DNA of 64,000 nucleotides from Enoplosus armatus. Lineage: Eukaryota; Chordata; Actinopteri; Centrarchiformes; Enoplosidae. Where the stretch lies: contig NC_092200.1 in assembly GCF_043641665.1 (NCBI RefSeq), positions 2,075,572 through 2,139,571 on the forward strand, in the 5' to 3' direction. Below are positions 12,216 to 42,772 of this stretch, one piece after another (positions within the stretch are counted from its first letter, which is position 1; each line of letters opens with the position of its first letter). The notes under the pieces are model-generated. The model ran no database searches. It saw only the letters and a program-made list of their open reading frames with translations, and was not told the DNA's origin. Position numbers and translations under genes: made by a program.

Positions 12216-13599
12216 ATTAGAGCGTTCACATTCGAGTTGTCTGATTTGATGTGTACTGTGAATCCATGTGGGGTCTTCTGGAAATGAACTTATGTCTGAA
12301 TGCAGCTCTTTCATAACAGCATCTGTGTCACATAAAGAGAAGAAGAGGAATGTGGAGCTTCTTCATGTGTAGTATGAACATAACCTTAAGGCCTATCTCA
12401 TATCAGAATTACAGAATTTCCACATGCAAACATTTCATTTTCTGCATTTTTCTGTTTCATTTCATACCAAAAAGAAAACAAAAACATGTCCAGCCTTCAG
12501 TAAATCCAGTGACTTACCCTGAGCAGTGTTTGATAACGTGCTTTAGGTTGTTATATTTATCTCTTAATTTAATAAGATCATTGGTACACTGCTACACAGT
12601 TGAATCAGTGTTCACACTGCTCGCTCTCTCTCTGCTACTTAATTTAGAACAGATTGAAGAGTTTCACTTTGACATATTAAAGTGTTTTTTTCTCTTGGTC
12701 AGTGTCCAAAGAGCCGGATTGCTTTCACTCTGCTTCAGTTTACAAAAGAGTGTGAAAATGTTTTATGTGCATAAAATCTGCACATGTATTCATACCTGGT
12801 GTGAAAAGTCTTTTCTCTTTGTTTTTCTTTTCGATGTGGTCCCTGTCTGTGTGTCTCATTTCGCTCTGTAGCTTAAAAGACGTTGATGCTGCAAACTCAG
12901 GCGTTCATTTACCTTCTCCTGTTGTCCTGACTGTGTGGATGAAATTACAGCTTTAGGTCCGTCAGTTAACCTTAATGATGTGGCCTCCTTGGACTGTCGT
13001 CAGTGTTAATTAAGTTAATAAAGTTGTATTGTAAGAGCACAGTGCAGCACCGGGCACACAGCTTGTAGTTAACGACAAACAGCAGAGCACTCAGCTTTCA
13101 TTAAAAAGCCAGTGATCACGTTGAGGTGTCTTTTAGCAGCATGATAAAACTCTATGCACTCCTTAAAGGTCTGGATGTGGCTTTTGGACAAATGCTTAAA
13201 AGTAAAAATTGGCTCGTAGTAGCCAAAAGGGAAGTCGGTAGACGAGCGAGACTGGGAACTGTCTTGACTGGACTGTTTGAAGAAATCAGGGAGGCGTTAA
13301 AGTGGACTAATCTGTCATTAGCTGTGACGTCAGGGTCTGGTCAGCACCGTGTCTACAGGGACCAGAGCCAGATGTCAGCGGATAAATCCATATAACCTAC
13401 CTGGCTAACTGCTAACAGCACTGAGGAAACAGAAGCTTCTCTAATTGATTTTGAACTCTGGGATTTGAAATGAATTCTTAATCGCAGTCTTCTGTTCATT
13501 TTTGAATGTTTTTATGTGGCTTGTTTCCTGGCAACAACGAAGCTAAATCAAAGATCGCTAATCAAAATGTATTTTTTCTTTACCTCATGTCCCTTGCAG

Positions 13600-23337
<9,738 letters not shown>

Positions 23338-23427
23338 ACGCCGCCCTCCCTCCCGCCCGCCGGCTCTCCTCAGTTTTATTTTTATTTGTTATCTTCATTT
23401 TTTTTTTTTTAAATTTTATGTCTGAGT

Positions 23428-23433
23428 AATAAA
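23428..23433 (+). terminator. cul1: cul1 proximal polyadenylation signal
   Basis: A canonical AATAAA lies 91 bp after the stop codon, behind a T-rich run. It would give a very short 3' UTR. Confidence 0.7.
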
Positions 23434-24094
23434 GTGAGGATCCCTCTGAGCGGCGGACATGTTGTGAGTGTGTCGCTGACCATGTGACCGCCCTGATATG
23501 ACAACCAACCTGAGGGGGAGGAGGGTGTGAACTTTCTGCTCTCCCTTCAGTGATGAAGGAACAAACACCCCTCCTGTTGAGACTGGGAAACCCCGTCTAC
23601 ACACTCGCCTGCCCCGTCCCATCTGTAGGACTCAAACACACACACACATCCTTGTTGTCATATTGTAAATAACAACCACAGACTCTAAGAGGAAAAAACA
23701 AACCCTACTCCCTTCTTTACATAGCGCAAACATAATGAATTAGCCTACAGCCAATCAGAGGAGAGCCGCATCCAAAGGTTTCTGCATGCTACTGCCTACC
23801 TGCGCCACAGTGACCACGAAAAAGATTAAAAAGTCAAAATAAAAGTCGAGTCACTGGGCAGCCGACGCAGTCCACCGTACGACGACACGAAACCGACGCC
23901 GGTCCTGTAATTAAAGTCTGCGACTGAACCGGAGGAGGAGGAGGAGGTGGTGAGTGTAGAGCCGCCATGACGCTTCTTGATCTGCTGAAGTTGTCTGTTT
24001 TGGTTTGAGGTCGGTTGGGTTCATGCAGGAGGCCTGTTTCATTACTGAACGGTGGACATTTGTATAGTGTGGTTCATTTTCTAAATGTGTGATA

Positions 24095-24100
24095 AATAAA
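24095..24100 (+). terminator. cul1: cul1 distal polyadenylation signal (candidate)
   Basis: AATAAA in 'gataaataaaaacaagg', about 760 bp after the stop codon. It would allow a longer alternative 3' UTR. Other AATAAA-like words occur nearby (for example about 23838), so use is uncertain. Confidence 0.45.
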
Positions 24101-27100
24101 AACAAGGAAAGATTTCTCTAACGCTCGCCTCCCCCGAGACTCTGTTCACACCCGAGACACCGACACACACATCATCTGTGCTGCTTTTCAAACCGTCCCC
24201 ACTTTCTCTGGTCTTCACTGGGTGTTTGACAGGAGCTGTGGCCCAACTTTTATTTTGGAGGGTAGAGCGCAGGAAGAGTCCCTCTGTTGTCTCCTTGACA
24301 CTGAAACATTATGAAAGGAGAAACGTCCATATATACGTCGAAAGAGCTCAAGTTTGTAAGTGTTCGTGGTGCAACTACACTGAGGAAGATGGAGGACAAA
24401 ATGGACGGTCCTCGTTCTGTTTAAAAAGACATTCAGAAAGTTCAGCTGATGTTAATCTGAGGCTCTTCATGTTGGTCTATTACAGAGAAGAGGAACTTTG
24501 TCTCCTCAGCTTCAGCTGAACTTGTTTTTACTCAGAATGAGGACACTAGGTTTTGCTTGGTTCTCCTCACAGCCAGCGTGAACAGGAGCAACGAGTACAG
24601 CGATCAATAAGTCTTTGAATGTACACGTGGGCACGAGGATTTATGTCTTTTCATGTGAACCTCCTCTAAACAAAGACTCCCAGTTTAGATAGAAAACTGT
24701 ATTTGTTACTGTTATACACACAGGATTAGTGTAGAAATACTAACCAATGAAAGAATCAAACAGTCTGAAGTTCTCTGTATGAGGTCACTGCGATCGATCG
24801 ATCGATCAGGATTGGATCTGATTTATCTGATCACAACGCTCATTAAACGTGACAGTTCCCGTTTGATCACATGACGTGTAACCAGCCGGAGGAGCACCAG
24901 GGGCTCGAAGTTTAAACTGAAAGTAAAAACTCATGTTGACTGAAACGCTGAAGAGCAGTTACTTCTCACCTCGGAGGTGAAATAAAACAAAGAGGAAAAT
25001 AAACATTTAGAATATTTTAATCTGCATCACTTTGAACAACAAAATCCCTGTAAACATTACAAAATCAGCACCTGTGTCATCGGAGGAGAGAAGTGGTCCT
25101 GGTTCGACAAGAAGAAGAGTGAAGAGTTCACGCAGGCGGACGTCTGAAACGATGAACAACCTGCAGAAGGGCCGAGTAACTCGCAGCAAGTCGTGTCCTA
25201 TTTGGACATTTAACAGCGAGCATGCAGATACTTCAGAGGTCTGTTTCGTTTCTGATTGGCTCTCTCCGTTACCCGGCCCTCCAATCACAGATACACAACC
25301 ACAAACCTCTGAGGGCAGAAGTTCATTCATCATTTCAACATCAGCGAACCTCTAAAGAAACTCCACAGGAGCCGATTTCACCGAGCGACGCGTCAGTTCG
25401 TCGACGAAAGCAGCTGCTGTGGAGTCCAGAATCACGTGTTTACATGGTCTCTAAATGCAGTCACACCCCAATCACATGCGTCGACACTGTGAGGAAGGCT
25501 CATATCAATCAGCAGTAGAGTTTGTGACCGTTCATAAAAAACAAAAAGGGTTCCTACACATTTCTGTCTGAAACACTTTGGGGTCACCAGATTGTTGTCA
25601 GAACAGCGGATTTGCCATTTTCATGCACGTGAATGTCACTAAAGTCAGAGAAGTCGACATGAACCCGGAAAACTTCCACAGTTGATTTTCCAAACAGGTC
25701 AGGACATGTGTAGGAACCCCACGAGAGAAGCACCAGGTTCCAGGTTTCAGGGCCCCTGAAGTCTTTGAGACGTCACAGCAGCCTGTCTCTGAAGTGTGGA
25801 ATAAATTACAGGTGGAGATCAAACAGGAGCGTCTCCTCAGCAGGAAGATGGAGAACCGGGCCGGTATTGCTTCGAGTCGGCGGGCCGAGAGTCTGTGGCT
25901 TTTTTCTAAAGCACCAGAGTTCATCAGAAGAGACAAAGAGTCAAAGCGTGATTGTTGGTACGTTATTCAAAGGCTTATTTAACACTATTACGATTACGTC
26001 ATACTGATTGGACATCACGTGGAGGAGGCAGTACAGTCGGAGGTCCTCAGAGCACCAGACAGACGAGGAGGAGGAGGAGGAGAGTCAGAGAGGAAGGGTT
26101 AAAGGTCTTCATCATGCAGTTAAAAGTTAAAAGTCGGACAGACTGGTGACCGCTCAGAGTTCTGTTGAGGACTCAAGGCACAGCAGCGAGGGGGACGCCT
26201 CAGGACTATTTCACATGATGGACAACGTCGCTCTCACTGTGCTCGCGCTCCGTCGGCTGTTAGATCAGCAGTCGATCGATCGATCGATCGGTCGTCTGCC
26301 ATTTATCGGTTTTAGAATCTTTAATGCTTAAATAAATCCGGAGCTCGAGTTCACTTCGCTTGAGCAGAATCAGGGTTCAATAACATTTTATCAACTCTTC
26401 ATCAAGTCGGATGGAACAGTACGTTCTAATAAAAGAAGAGAACCGACAGGAAGTTGAGCTCGAGTTCGTTCTTGACTTTAGAAACTGACAAACTGTCAAT
26501 CACTTCTTCTCAAATGAGATTTGGTTGTTGGACATTTGAACACATCATCTCGAGCTCTGGGAATCACTGAATGTGTTTATCACACCCGAATCCTTCTCAA
26601 TCAGTTGAGGTCGACTAACCTTCAGATGTTTAACCAAACAAAATATTCAAATATTCTCTGGTTCCAGCTGATTTGGGGTTTTGTGGGACATGTGAAGGCG
26701 TCACCTTCGGCTCTCAGGCTTTAAAAATAAGCAGCAGATTATCTGATAGTGAAAAGCATCGTGTCGCGAGCCGAAGGTTCCTGAATGTTCTGGACATTAC
26801 GGATTCCTCTGGACCGTTATTGAACCCAACTCCAGCTCCAGCGTGAACCAACAAGAGACAGGTTTCTGCTCCAAAACAAAAACAAGACTAAAAGCACCAG
26901 CTGATTCCAGATCAGCACAAAGAACGGACCGAAGGGCGGGTGGAGCACAGTGCCGCTGGGACGCGTCTGACAGCAGGAGGGACCACGTGAATGGAAACCT
27001 TTTCCGGGATCAGGTTTTGGTTGTGTTGGGTAAAAGCAGCGCTGCTCGCCGAGCGGAGCAGCACGTTTCACGACAGGAAGCTCAGAGCACGGCGAGACCA

Positions 27101-27604
27101 ACAGCTTCCCGTCCTGGTGAAGTAGTGCTGGTGTGTGTTTTCACATTAGCACCTGAAGCAGAGGAGCGTCACAAAGCAGAGTCTCCACAGACAAACGCGA
27201 GCTGAACACCCAGCTCTCTGCAGGGACGCGTGCTGAGCCCTGAGGACGTGTGTGCTGGTGTTTCCGGTGGCCAGGTGTCACATCACCACTTGGACTGAAC
27301 TGATAAAACGGGACTTTGTCAGCAGGCCCTGAAGGCATCGCGAGCTCTGGACTGGCTGCGGCTTCTAATCTCCGTTTTTTTTTTTTTACAATTAAATATT
27401 TGAGATCGATTAAAAAAGCAACAGAAGGTTCAATCAAGGAGGCTGAACTTCGTTACTGATCAACTTTGGACACAACAGGCGGAGTGAAGAGGAGCAAACT
27501 CTTCAGCGTTTCTGTATAAAGTTCATGATTTAGAGCAGAACTCATTGTCATTTGGGAACATGATATTTCCTGTGAGCGTCCTGCTCAAACCATCAGGCCA
27601 TTAA

Positions 27605-27850
27605 TCGATCAGCAAAAATGAACCAGCAACAACTTTGATAAATGAAACGAATACTTTCCAAAAACATTCTCTGGTTTCGGCTTCTTGGATGTGAGGATTT
27701 GCTGCTTTTCTCTGTTTCGTATGAAGGTCAGCTGCACGTCTTTTGGCTTTGGACTGTTGGTCAGATAAAACACGACTCTGGGAACATGTGACGAGCACGT
27801 TTCACTATTTTCTGACATTTTATGAACCAAACGATCAACTGATTAACCTA
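27605..27850 (-). repeat. Dispersed repeat family B, copy 5
   Basis: It carries 'attctctggtttcggcttct', 'gaggatttgctgcttttct', 'gactctgggaacatgtgacg' and 'ttttctgacattttatgaac', all family-B blocks in reverse order. Short open frames here are repeat-derived. Confidence 0.75.
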
Positions 27851-27939
27851 AAAAACGCTGAAGCCAAAGTGTGTGTGTGTGTGTTTTAGTAACAAACATG
27901 TTTCAATCTGAATCTGGAGCTGCAGTTATTGATGAATCT

Positions 27940-28135
27940 GCAGATTGTCTCCATTCGTCTATTAACATTTTAGTCTATAAAATGTCCAAAAACGGTGTCT
28001 TCAAATGTCTCGTTTTGTCCGAGCAACAGTGTGAGTGTTTCGTGAGTCTGTGGCAGTTTTACTTATAAATGAATCAGTTATCAAAGTTGTTGCAGATGAA
28101 CGTTGTTAACTGACGAGTCCTTTGCGCTCTAACTG
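27940..28135 (+). repeat. Dispersed repeat family B, copy 6
   Basis: The 'tagtctataaaatgtccaaa', 'tgtctcgttttgtccgagca' and 'ttataaatgaatcagttatc' blocks match family B in forward orientation. It is an inverted neighbour of copy 5. Confidence 0.65.
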
Positions 28136-28192
28136 AATGGGAGAGGTTGGATCTGCAGTGACGCTGCTTTGTGAGCGGCCTCCTGTGTGACA

Positions 28193-28217
28193 GACAGACA
28201 GACAGACAGACAGACAG
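28193..28217. repeat. (ACAG)n microsatellite
   Basis: About six tandem ACAG tetranucleotides in the cul1-ezh2 interval. Confidence 0.9.
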
Positions 28218-28722
28218 TGAACCTGGCACACTGAGCAGTGTGCGGCTGGTTCAGTTCACTGTACAGAAACAACAGGTTTACAGAGTCCAGACAGTTGTGT
28301 GTTAGCGGCTGGTGGAGGATTTTGGTCCCTGAAGTTCTAAAACAGACAGTCGAGGGTTCGTCTCCTCTCGCCGTAGAACACTTCATGTTTAGATATTTAA
28401 AAAAGGACAAACGAGAGTCAGTTGGTAGCTGGTCTTCTTCAGCTGAGGGAAGATTTATGAATCCGAGACTCCGCCTCCACAGACGAGGAAGAAAAAACGA
28501 GAAACAGACATGACAAGCATTTAAAAAGAAAAAAAAAAAAAAAAAAGACCAGGGCGGCAAAAACAAAAACAAAAACAAAATTCTGCTTCAAATATTCCCA
28601 GTTTTCCTGAAGCTTTCTAGCATTTTGACAAGTCGTCTGGATTTCCTGAAGTGAAGGTGTGTTTGTTTGTGTTTGAGTGTAAGGCCTTTGTGTCGTTGAT
28701 CCACGGGAGGTAGAAGTCCGAG

Positions 28723-37654
<8,932 letters not shown>

Positions 37655-37661
37655 GATCAAC

Positions 37662-40144
37662 CTGCAGCCAAACAGAAGAAGGAGGAGGGTTTCTACACAT
37701 CGAATGCCTTCACATTTCATATTTTCACTCTTAGATTGTGAGGTTGCTTTTGATTAGCTCTATCCACCAGCCTCTCATATATTCATCCCTTCCACATTTG
37801 AGACTTTTGCATGGATAATCATCTTTCACCCACTGATATAAGCCAGCCCCCCCTTGCTGATCCAATCCATATAGTGTCTGCTACACAGTAATAGATTTTA
37901 ACACACTTCACAAACACTATTCCTCAAACTGAACAAACAATGGCAGCCTGAAATTAAATATCCACTTAATGGTTTTGTACGACACAACACCAAAACAGAA
38001 ATAAAATGTACTTAGATTTTTTAGCATCATTGTAAGCCTTGAAATTTCAAATTTCATTGGTTTAACAGAGTGCAGAAGAAAAAACAGTGGTTCATATCTG
38101 TGACTGGAATATAATAAACAACGCTCAAGTCTCAGAGGTAAGAACAATAATTACCCGAGGCACCAGCTGGCTTCTGATACACACATCACGACCTCATAAA
38201 CTGCATAAACGAGGTTCATTTTCAGAAACAATAAAATGTTTATTGAATCTTTTAGACAGTATGCAGGAGCTTTTCCTCTCACTTGCTTTTTTAAAATCAT
38301 TCTGGTTGAATTTGAACTTGTAAAATGTCAACTGCCCATAGCATGTTTTCACATGAAATTTCTAAATACACATGTCCACATACAGGTACAGAGCACTGTA
38401 GAGGACCCGGATCACCATGTCAAAAGACAGCCGCACAATCAGACTTTTGTTTTCTATTTGAATTGCAGAGAAAAAATGTGGAAGCAGGCTGGCTGAAAGA
38501 CACACGGCAATATAAAAACATCTTCTACTCGGTTCTCACTTCTGTGTTCAAGTATCAACATTGAAGATGGTTCAAATGCAGGTGACGGGATTTTTCCTGA
38601 CCACTTTGGCAATCTGCTGTTCGCTGGAGGAAGTTGAGCAGGAAATCCAAGTGTTCATTTTTTTTTGTTCTTTCACGACTCTCCGTGTAAACTACAACAG
38701 TCGTCTGTCCATGTGCCACAACAAGATCCATTTGCCACGCCGGTAAGTCAGTGTGAGTCGATGCCTACCAGCTGACTGAAATCTCACACTTTCGATTAGA
38801 CATGTCAGACGGCCGTCGTGGAGACATGCCGGTAAGCTGCGTGTCAGATTGTAAGAGGTGGGGAGGACTTTACTGGTACGACACATTTTGCCACACAATC
38901 TTCAAACTATAGACTAGAGTTGAGATTACAAGCAGCTAAGTATGCAAATAAAAATGAAGAATTTCAGTAAATCCCTCTACCAAGTCAAATATTTTTTTGC
39001 TAGCAATACCAAGGTTATTAAGCATCCTTTCTGCCAATAAGATCTTACAGTACACCCAGTTGCCAGTTTATGATATGATTTGATATATACCTATTAATAT
39101 CAAGCCTACCCTTACTGATATAAATTGTGTGGACTGAATATTAGAAACAGTATCAGTCTACAGCCTCAAAAATTACACTTCTCTAAAACATTTTCAACAA
39201 AATCTGAACAATATAATTTTCACAAAGGAAGGATTTATTGCAGGGCCCACACATTAGTCTGCAATAGTTCTAGTTTGGTGTTTCTAAAAGCTGGCAGCTG
39301 AGTTTATTTGATCCTCCCTATCCACCTGTGGCTGTTTGACATGACTTCACTCTGATAAGTCACACAAAAGCTTCCTGGGTCATGTTATCAGCACTATAGC
39401 TGACTCTTCCAGTTCATATTGTGAGTTTTCAGTGGGAGGCAAGTGGCTGAATATCGCACCTATAATGTATATATACAAACGAAGACTGGATCTTTTTTTT
39501 TACATGACAGACTATTCCTCAGCACTCAAGATGTGACAGTCCCTCGAACAACACATATTGATGCTGACTCACTTTTTTAAGTTCAATAATCGCCCTGGGT
39601 TCAAGAACATCCTCCACACAGATCGTTGCTCTCAGTCTCCCACTCGTCATCTAACTACACACGTATAAGCAACCTGTAAAATGTACAGCAAATGGTTGAT
39701 TTCGGGTAACAACATAAACGAATCTGGGTAAGAACCGTATCAACCAGCATTCTGGACGACCACTGGGTGAGCTAGCTACAAATAACAGGCAAGCTTCAAG
39801 CTAGCGATAGCTTGCCGATGTCGTGCCAAGTTTGTATCCCCTCAAACTGAGTTTCCCCCACTATGCAACCCGTTTCACCATGATCCAATATATCAAAGCC
39901 TTCGTTTACAAGATGTCGTAAATGTTTTCTTCACAAGAACTACGCTCAAAAAGTTGGTATCTTTACGAGGGAATCGATTCTGACAGGGATACTAAATTTG
40001 GCACGACACCCCGGCGAGCTAGCTAACAGTTGGTTAGTTAACAAAGATTGGGGCATCCACAAAGCATCAAGAACAGACCCGGGCCATTTGAATCGCAACA
40101 AAGGTGCTGGGAATAAAGACAGCAGCGCTGACAGCTTCTCTTAC
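37662..40144 (-). other. ezh2: ezh2 intron 1
   Basis: A 2.5-kb intron between the non-coding first exon and the start-codon exon, whose acceptor is GGCTGCAG before 37661. The open frames (for example 38087-38323 and 38236-38496) lack any family signature. The rest appears non-coding. Confidence 0.65.
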
Positions 40145-40320
40145 CTGTACAGGAGGCTCAGTCCTCATTCAATGGAGTGATTCGGGATCGATATGACAAA
40201 CACTGGCAAAGTCGTCCTTTGTGTTGGGGATTAGCTGGCTCCGTGTTCCGGCTAGCTGTAACGTTAGCTCGGTGGCTAGCTAGCAGTTAGCTCAGGAGGA
40301 GGGAGCGATTCACTTTGCGC
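40145..40320 (-). other. ezh2: ezh2 non-coding exon 1 (right edge approximate)
   Basis: On the - strand the sequence reads CTCCTGTACAG followed by GTAAGAG, a strong donor with the exon ending at 40145. It lies between the promoter motifs at 40.55-40.65 kb and the start-codon exon. The 5' boundary is a guess. Confidence 0.55.
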
Positions 40321-40554
40321 GACACCGGCTTTACGTACCCAGAGTCGGCAAACAGAAAAAACTGCCGTTTCCCCACTTGTGGCCTGGCTTTAGCACAAAA
40401 GACACCGTGTTTGCGGATGGGAATCACGCCGTTTAATTTCCCCCTTCCTATAAACAATTTGTCCAAATTCAATGTTTCCGCCTCAGCACAGCTACGGTTC
40501 AAACTGCTCACCGTCTCGCACTCACCGCCCACTACGGCTGAAGCAGATTCAAGA

Positions 40555-40650
40555 GGCGCCAAACGTTTGAGCCAATCACAGAAACCGACGTTAGGTCCTC
40601 TCAGTGTGGTTTCACGCGATAGGTCGGATTGTATCATGGTACTAGCCAAT
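40555..40650 (-). promoter_or_regulatory. ezh2: ezh2 promoter: E2F-like site and two CCAAT boxes
   Basis: GGCGCCAAA at 40555-40563 is TTTGGCGCC on the ezh2 strand, a good match to the E2F consensus. CCAAT occurs at 40572-40576 (within AGCCAATCA, NF-Y like) and at 40646-40650 (AGCCAATGA). E2F control of EZH2 is established in mammals, and E2F plus paired CCAAT boxes are typical of cell-cycle promoters. The combination upstream of exon 1 marks this as the likely core promoter. Confidence 0.6.
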
Positions 40651-41254
40651 GAGACTTAGAGTTGCGCCGGGGGGCCTGCAACGGGGACATGTGGACAGGT
40701 TCCCTTTGTTCTCTCATGTGTCAACGGAATAAAAATCAAAACACAAAATAGTTTGTTTGACAGCTAAATTATTAACGACCACACTCATTTCATTTTCCAC
40801 CAGTGTCGGAGACGCGTGACAGTTGTCATATTCATGTCGGCGATCTTAACGCGTTTCATAGAGAGATTATGCCGGCTGAGATTAAGTTTAAAATCTGTCA
40901 GATGGCCGTGTGTTTAGTTTAGTTTATGGACATGCGAAGGCATATTGTCTCATTTATTCGTGTGCTAATAAACCCTTTCACCCCGGCAGCGTCTCAATAA
41001 AGAGATGCTGTCTCCTCCACCTGCTGACAGCTCAGGTGAGAGCAACAGCAGAGGTGTCAGCTGTTCATCTCGTGCTGGACAGCTCCGATATTAGCGGCTA
41101 TGTAAATTAGCATATGTTAGCATAAACCCCGCTTTGATAAACAGCGTCAGTTTGTCCAGATAATACACACGAAGGCTGTGAACCAAACGAGTTGCTAGAT
41201 GCATGAGATTCTGTGGCCACAGCCGGCAAGGGCAAGGGTCGCCAAGTTTATTGA

Positions 41255-41325
41255 GCCCCGCCCCTCCTAAACAGCCATTGGCTGACAGCTCGACATCGTT
41301 TTACTGTTGCGTTCAAGGCCATTGG
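41255..41325. promoter_or_regulatory. GC box with two inverted CCAAT boxes
   Basis: GCCCCGCCCCTCC at 41255-41267 is an SP/KLF-type GC box. Inverted CCAAT (ATTGG) follows at 41277-41281 and 41321-41325. This is promoter-like, about 0.65 kb upstream of the ezh2 motifs. It could be an upstream ezh2 element or the start of an unannotated + strand transcript. Confidence 0.35.
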
Positions 41326-41400
41326 AAATAAAAGTTACAGTGAAATCCAAGTACATTTATGAGTTATGTTCTGTTAGTTTGTTATTTTCTTAAATACGTC

Positions 41401-41823
41401 CAGTGGTGCAATGTACATTGACTCAAGCAATGTACTTAAGTACAGTTTTGAGGTACTTGAAATTTACTTGTGTATTTCCATTTTATGCTTCTATATAGCA
41501 CGACTGTTTGGAATCCTGTATTGTACTTTTTACTCCATTACATTTATTAGTTACTAGTTACCTTGCAGGGTCAAGGTTGATGTATTATTATGGATTAAGG
41601 TACCCAGCAGTAGATACAATTGTAGAGATTAGTTCCACCTTTACCAGTTGCAACATTTACACATCAATGCATCACTAATTATAATCCAGTTATTATAATA
41701 TACATTATTCTGAAATTAGCCATTCTGCATAATGAGTATTTATGAGTATGTAAGATTTAGTTAAGAGTTTGAATGCAGGACTTTTACTTGTAACAACAGA
41801 TCTGAGTACTTCTTCCAGCACTG
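41401..41823. repeat. hAT-like MITE family A, copy in reverse orientation
   Basis: It begins CAGTGGTGCAATGTAC and ends GAGTACTTCTTCCAGCACTG. The end, reverse-complemented, reads CAGTGCTGGAAGAAGTACTC, matching the start of the copy at 1362. The 423-bp element has inverted termini. The flanks (AATACGTC and AAGACTCC) agree only weakly as a target duplication. Confidence 0.7.
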
Positions 41824-42111
41824 AAGACTCCCTCCAGATTTAAGACTTATAAAAATACTCTGGGTGGAATAAAAATTTGTGTCCAATGTGGATTTTCCAC
41901 AAAATAATTTTAATTTTAACTTTATTATTATCCCGAAGGAAATTTGTGTTGCAGACAGACATTAAAAACACAGGTCACAGTAATATTCTGATGACAATGA
42001 ACAGCAACCATAAATTATCATATAAGTATATAATATATATAAATAAAACATATAACAAGAAGATGCAAACATTCAAGTGAAGTAACAATGGGCAAAACAC
42101 ATTTTTGAGTC

Positions 42112-42136
42112 GGGGGGGGGGGGGGGGGGGGGGGGG
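42112..42136. repeat. Poly-G run (25 G)
   Basis: An uninterrupted run of about 25 G. Such homopolymers are unreliable in length and can hide assembly gaps. Confidence 0.9.
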
Positions 42137-42772
42137 CATTACATTTCATATCATTATATTTTTTTTCACACTATAAATCAGGCACTCAATAAATATAATG
42201 GAGGGAGAAAAAGGGTGAATACCACAGGGGACAGTAACATCATGGGTCAGGATCAGCGATATAATTAGCAGGATAATCAGACAAAAACAAAATATGTCGT
42301 TAATATTGTTTATATTCCATATGATATTGATATTCTATATTCTTCTACCATAAGGAAACTGTATTACTTATTCTTTATTAAACTGTTAAAGGGTCCACGG
42401 TTGAAGATTAGCCACAAGGCCCCTAAAGAAAACACCATAATCTCAAGTTCTCAGTCAACCTGGACAAGGCGTCCTTAAAGTACTTGGAAAAATGAACATT
42501 AAACATCTACATGTCCATGAAAACTGGACGAACTCCATCAGCTGAGGAAATTGTCTGATACAATCAAAAGCCCCAGAACAGCCACTAAATGGACCTTGTG
42601 GTGAGACTGTTTTGTGGAACTCATGTCAGCCAGCAGATGGCTCTAAAGCTCCTCAAAGTTTCCTCTTATGTTCGTTCTGTACAAACAGAAGAGGGAGATT
42701 CACTGCACATGAACTACACAGCCTCATCAACAGGAAACGCACTTTAACTGATCGGCTGTACTCTCTCCTATT

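Larger units (their letters stand above)
4316..13599 (+). other. cul1: cul1 intron 1
   Basis: This intron of about 9.3 kb lies between the presumed non-coding exon 1 and the exon with the start codon. It contains a long CT microsatellite, a hAT-type relic, four copies of dispersed repeat family B, a 19-base C run and one perfect RFX-type palindrome. The short open frames in it (for example 7502-7984 and 12350-12871) are low-complexity or lack any recognisable domain. I saw no protein-coding gene. Confidence 0.55.
24101..28722. other. Convergent intergenic region and ezh2 3' UTR
   Basis: This is about 4.6 kb between the 3' ends of cul1 and ezh2. Open frames here (for example 25007-25355, 26843-27205 and 28129-28578) overlap each other on both strands and show no domain. 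Contents include two family-B repeats, two CGAT tetranucleotide runs (about 24790 and 26274), an ACAG microsatellite and A-rich runs. The ezh2 3' UTR must occupy the right part. I saw no canonical AATAAA on the - strand in 28450-28720; a CATAAA variant lies at 28454-28459. Confidence 0.6.

Noticed and set aside
12350..12871. 173-codon frame in cul1 intron 1
   Set aside because: Phe/Cys/Leu-rich AT-biased sequence without a domain or splice support, adjacent to a family-B repeat.
25007..27205. Cluster of overlapping open frames between cul1 and ezh2
   Set aside because: Frames overlap on both strands, start at arbitrary positions and lack recognisable motifs or exon borders.
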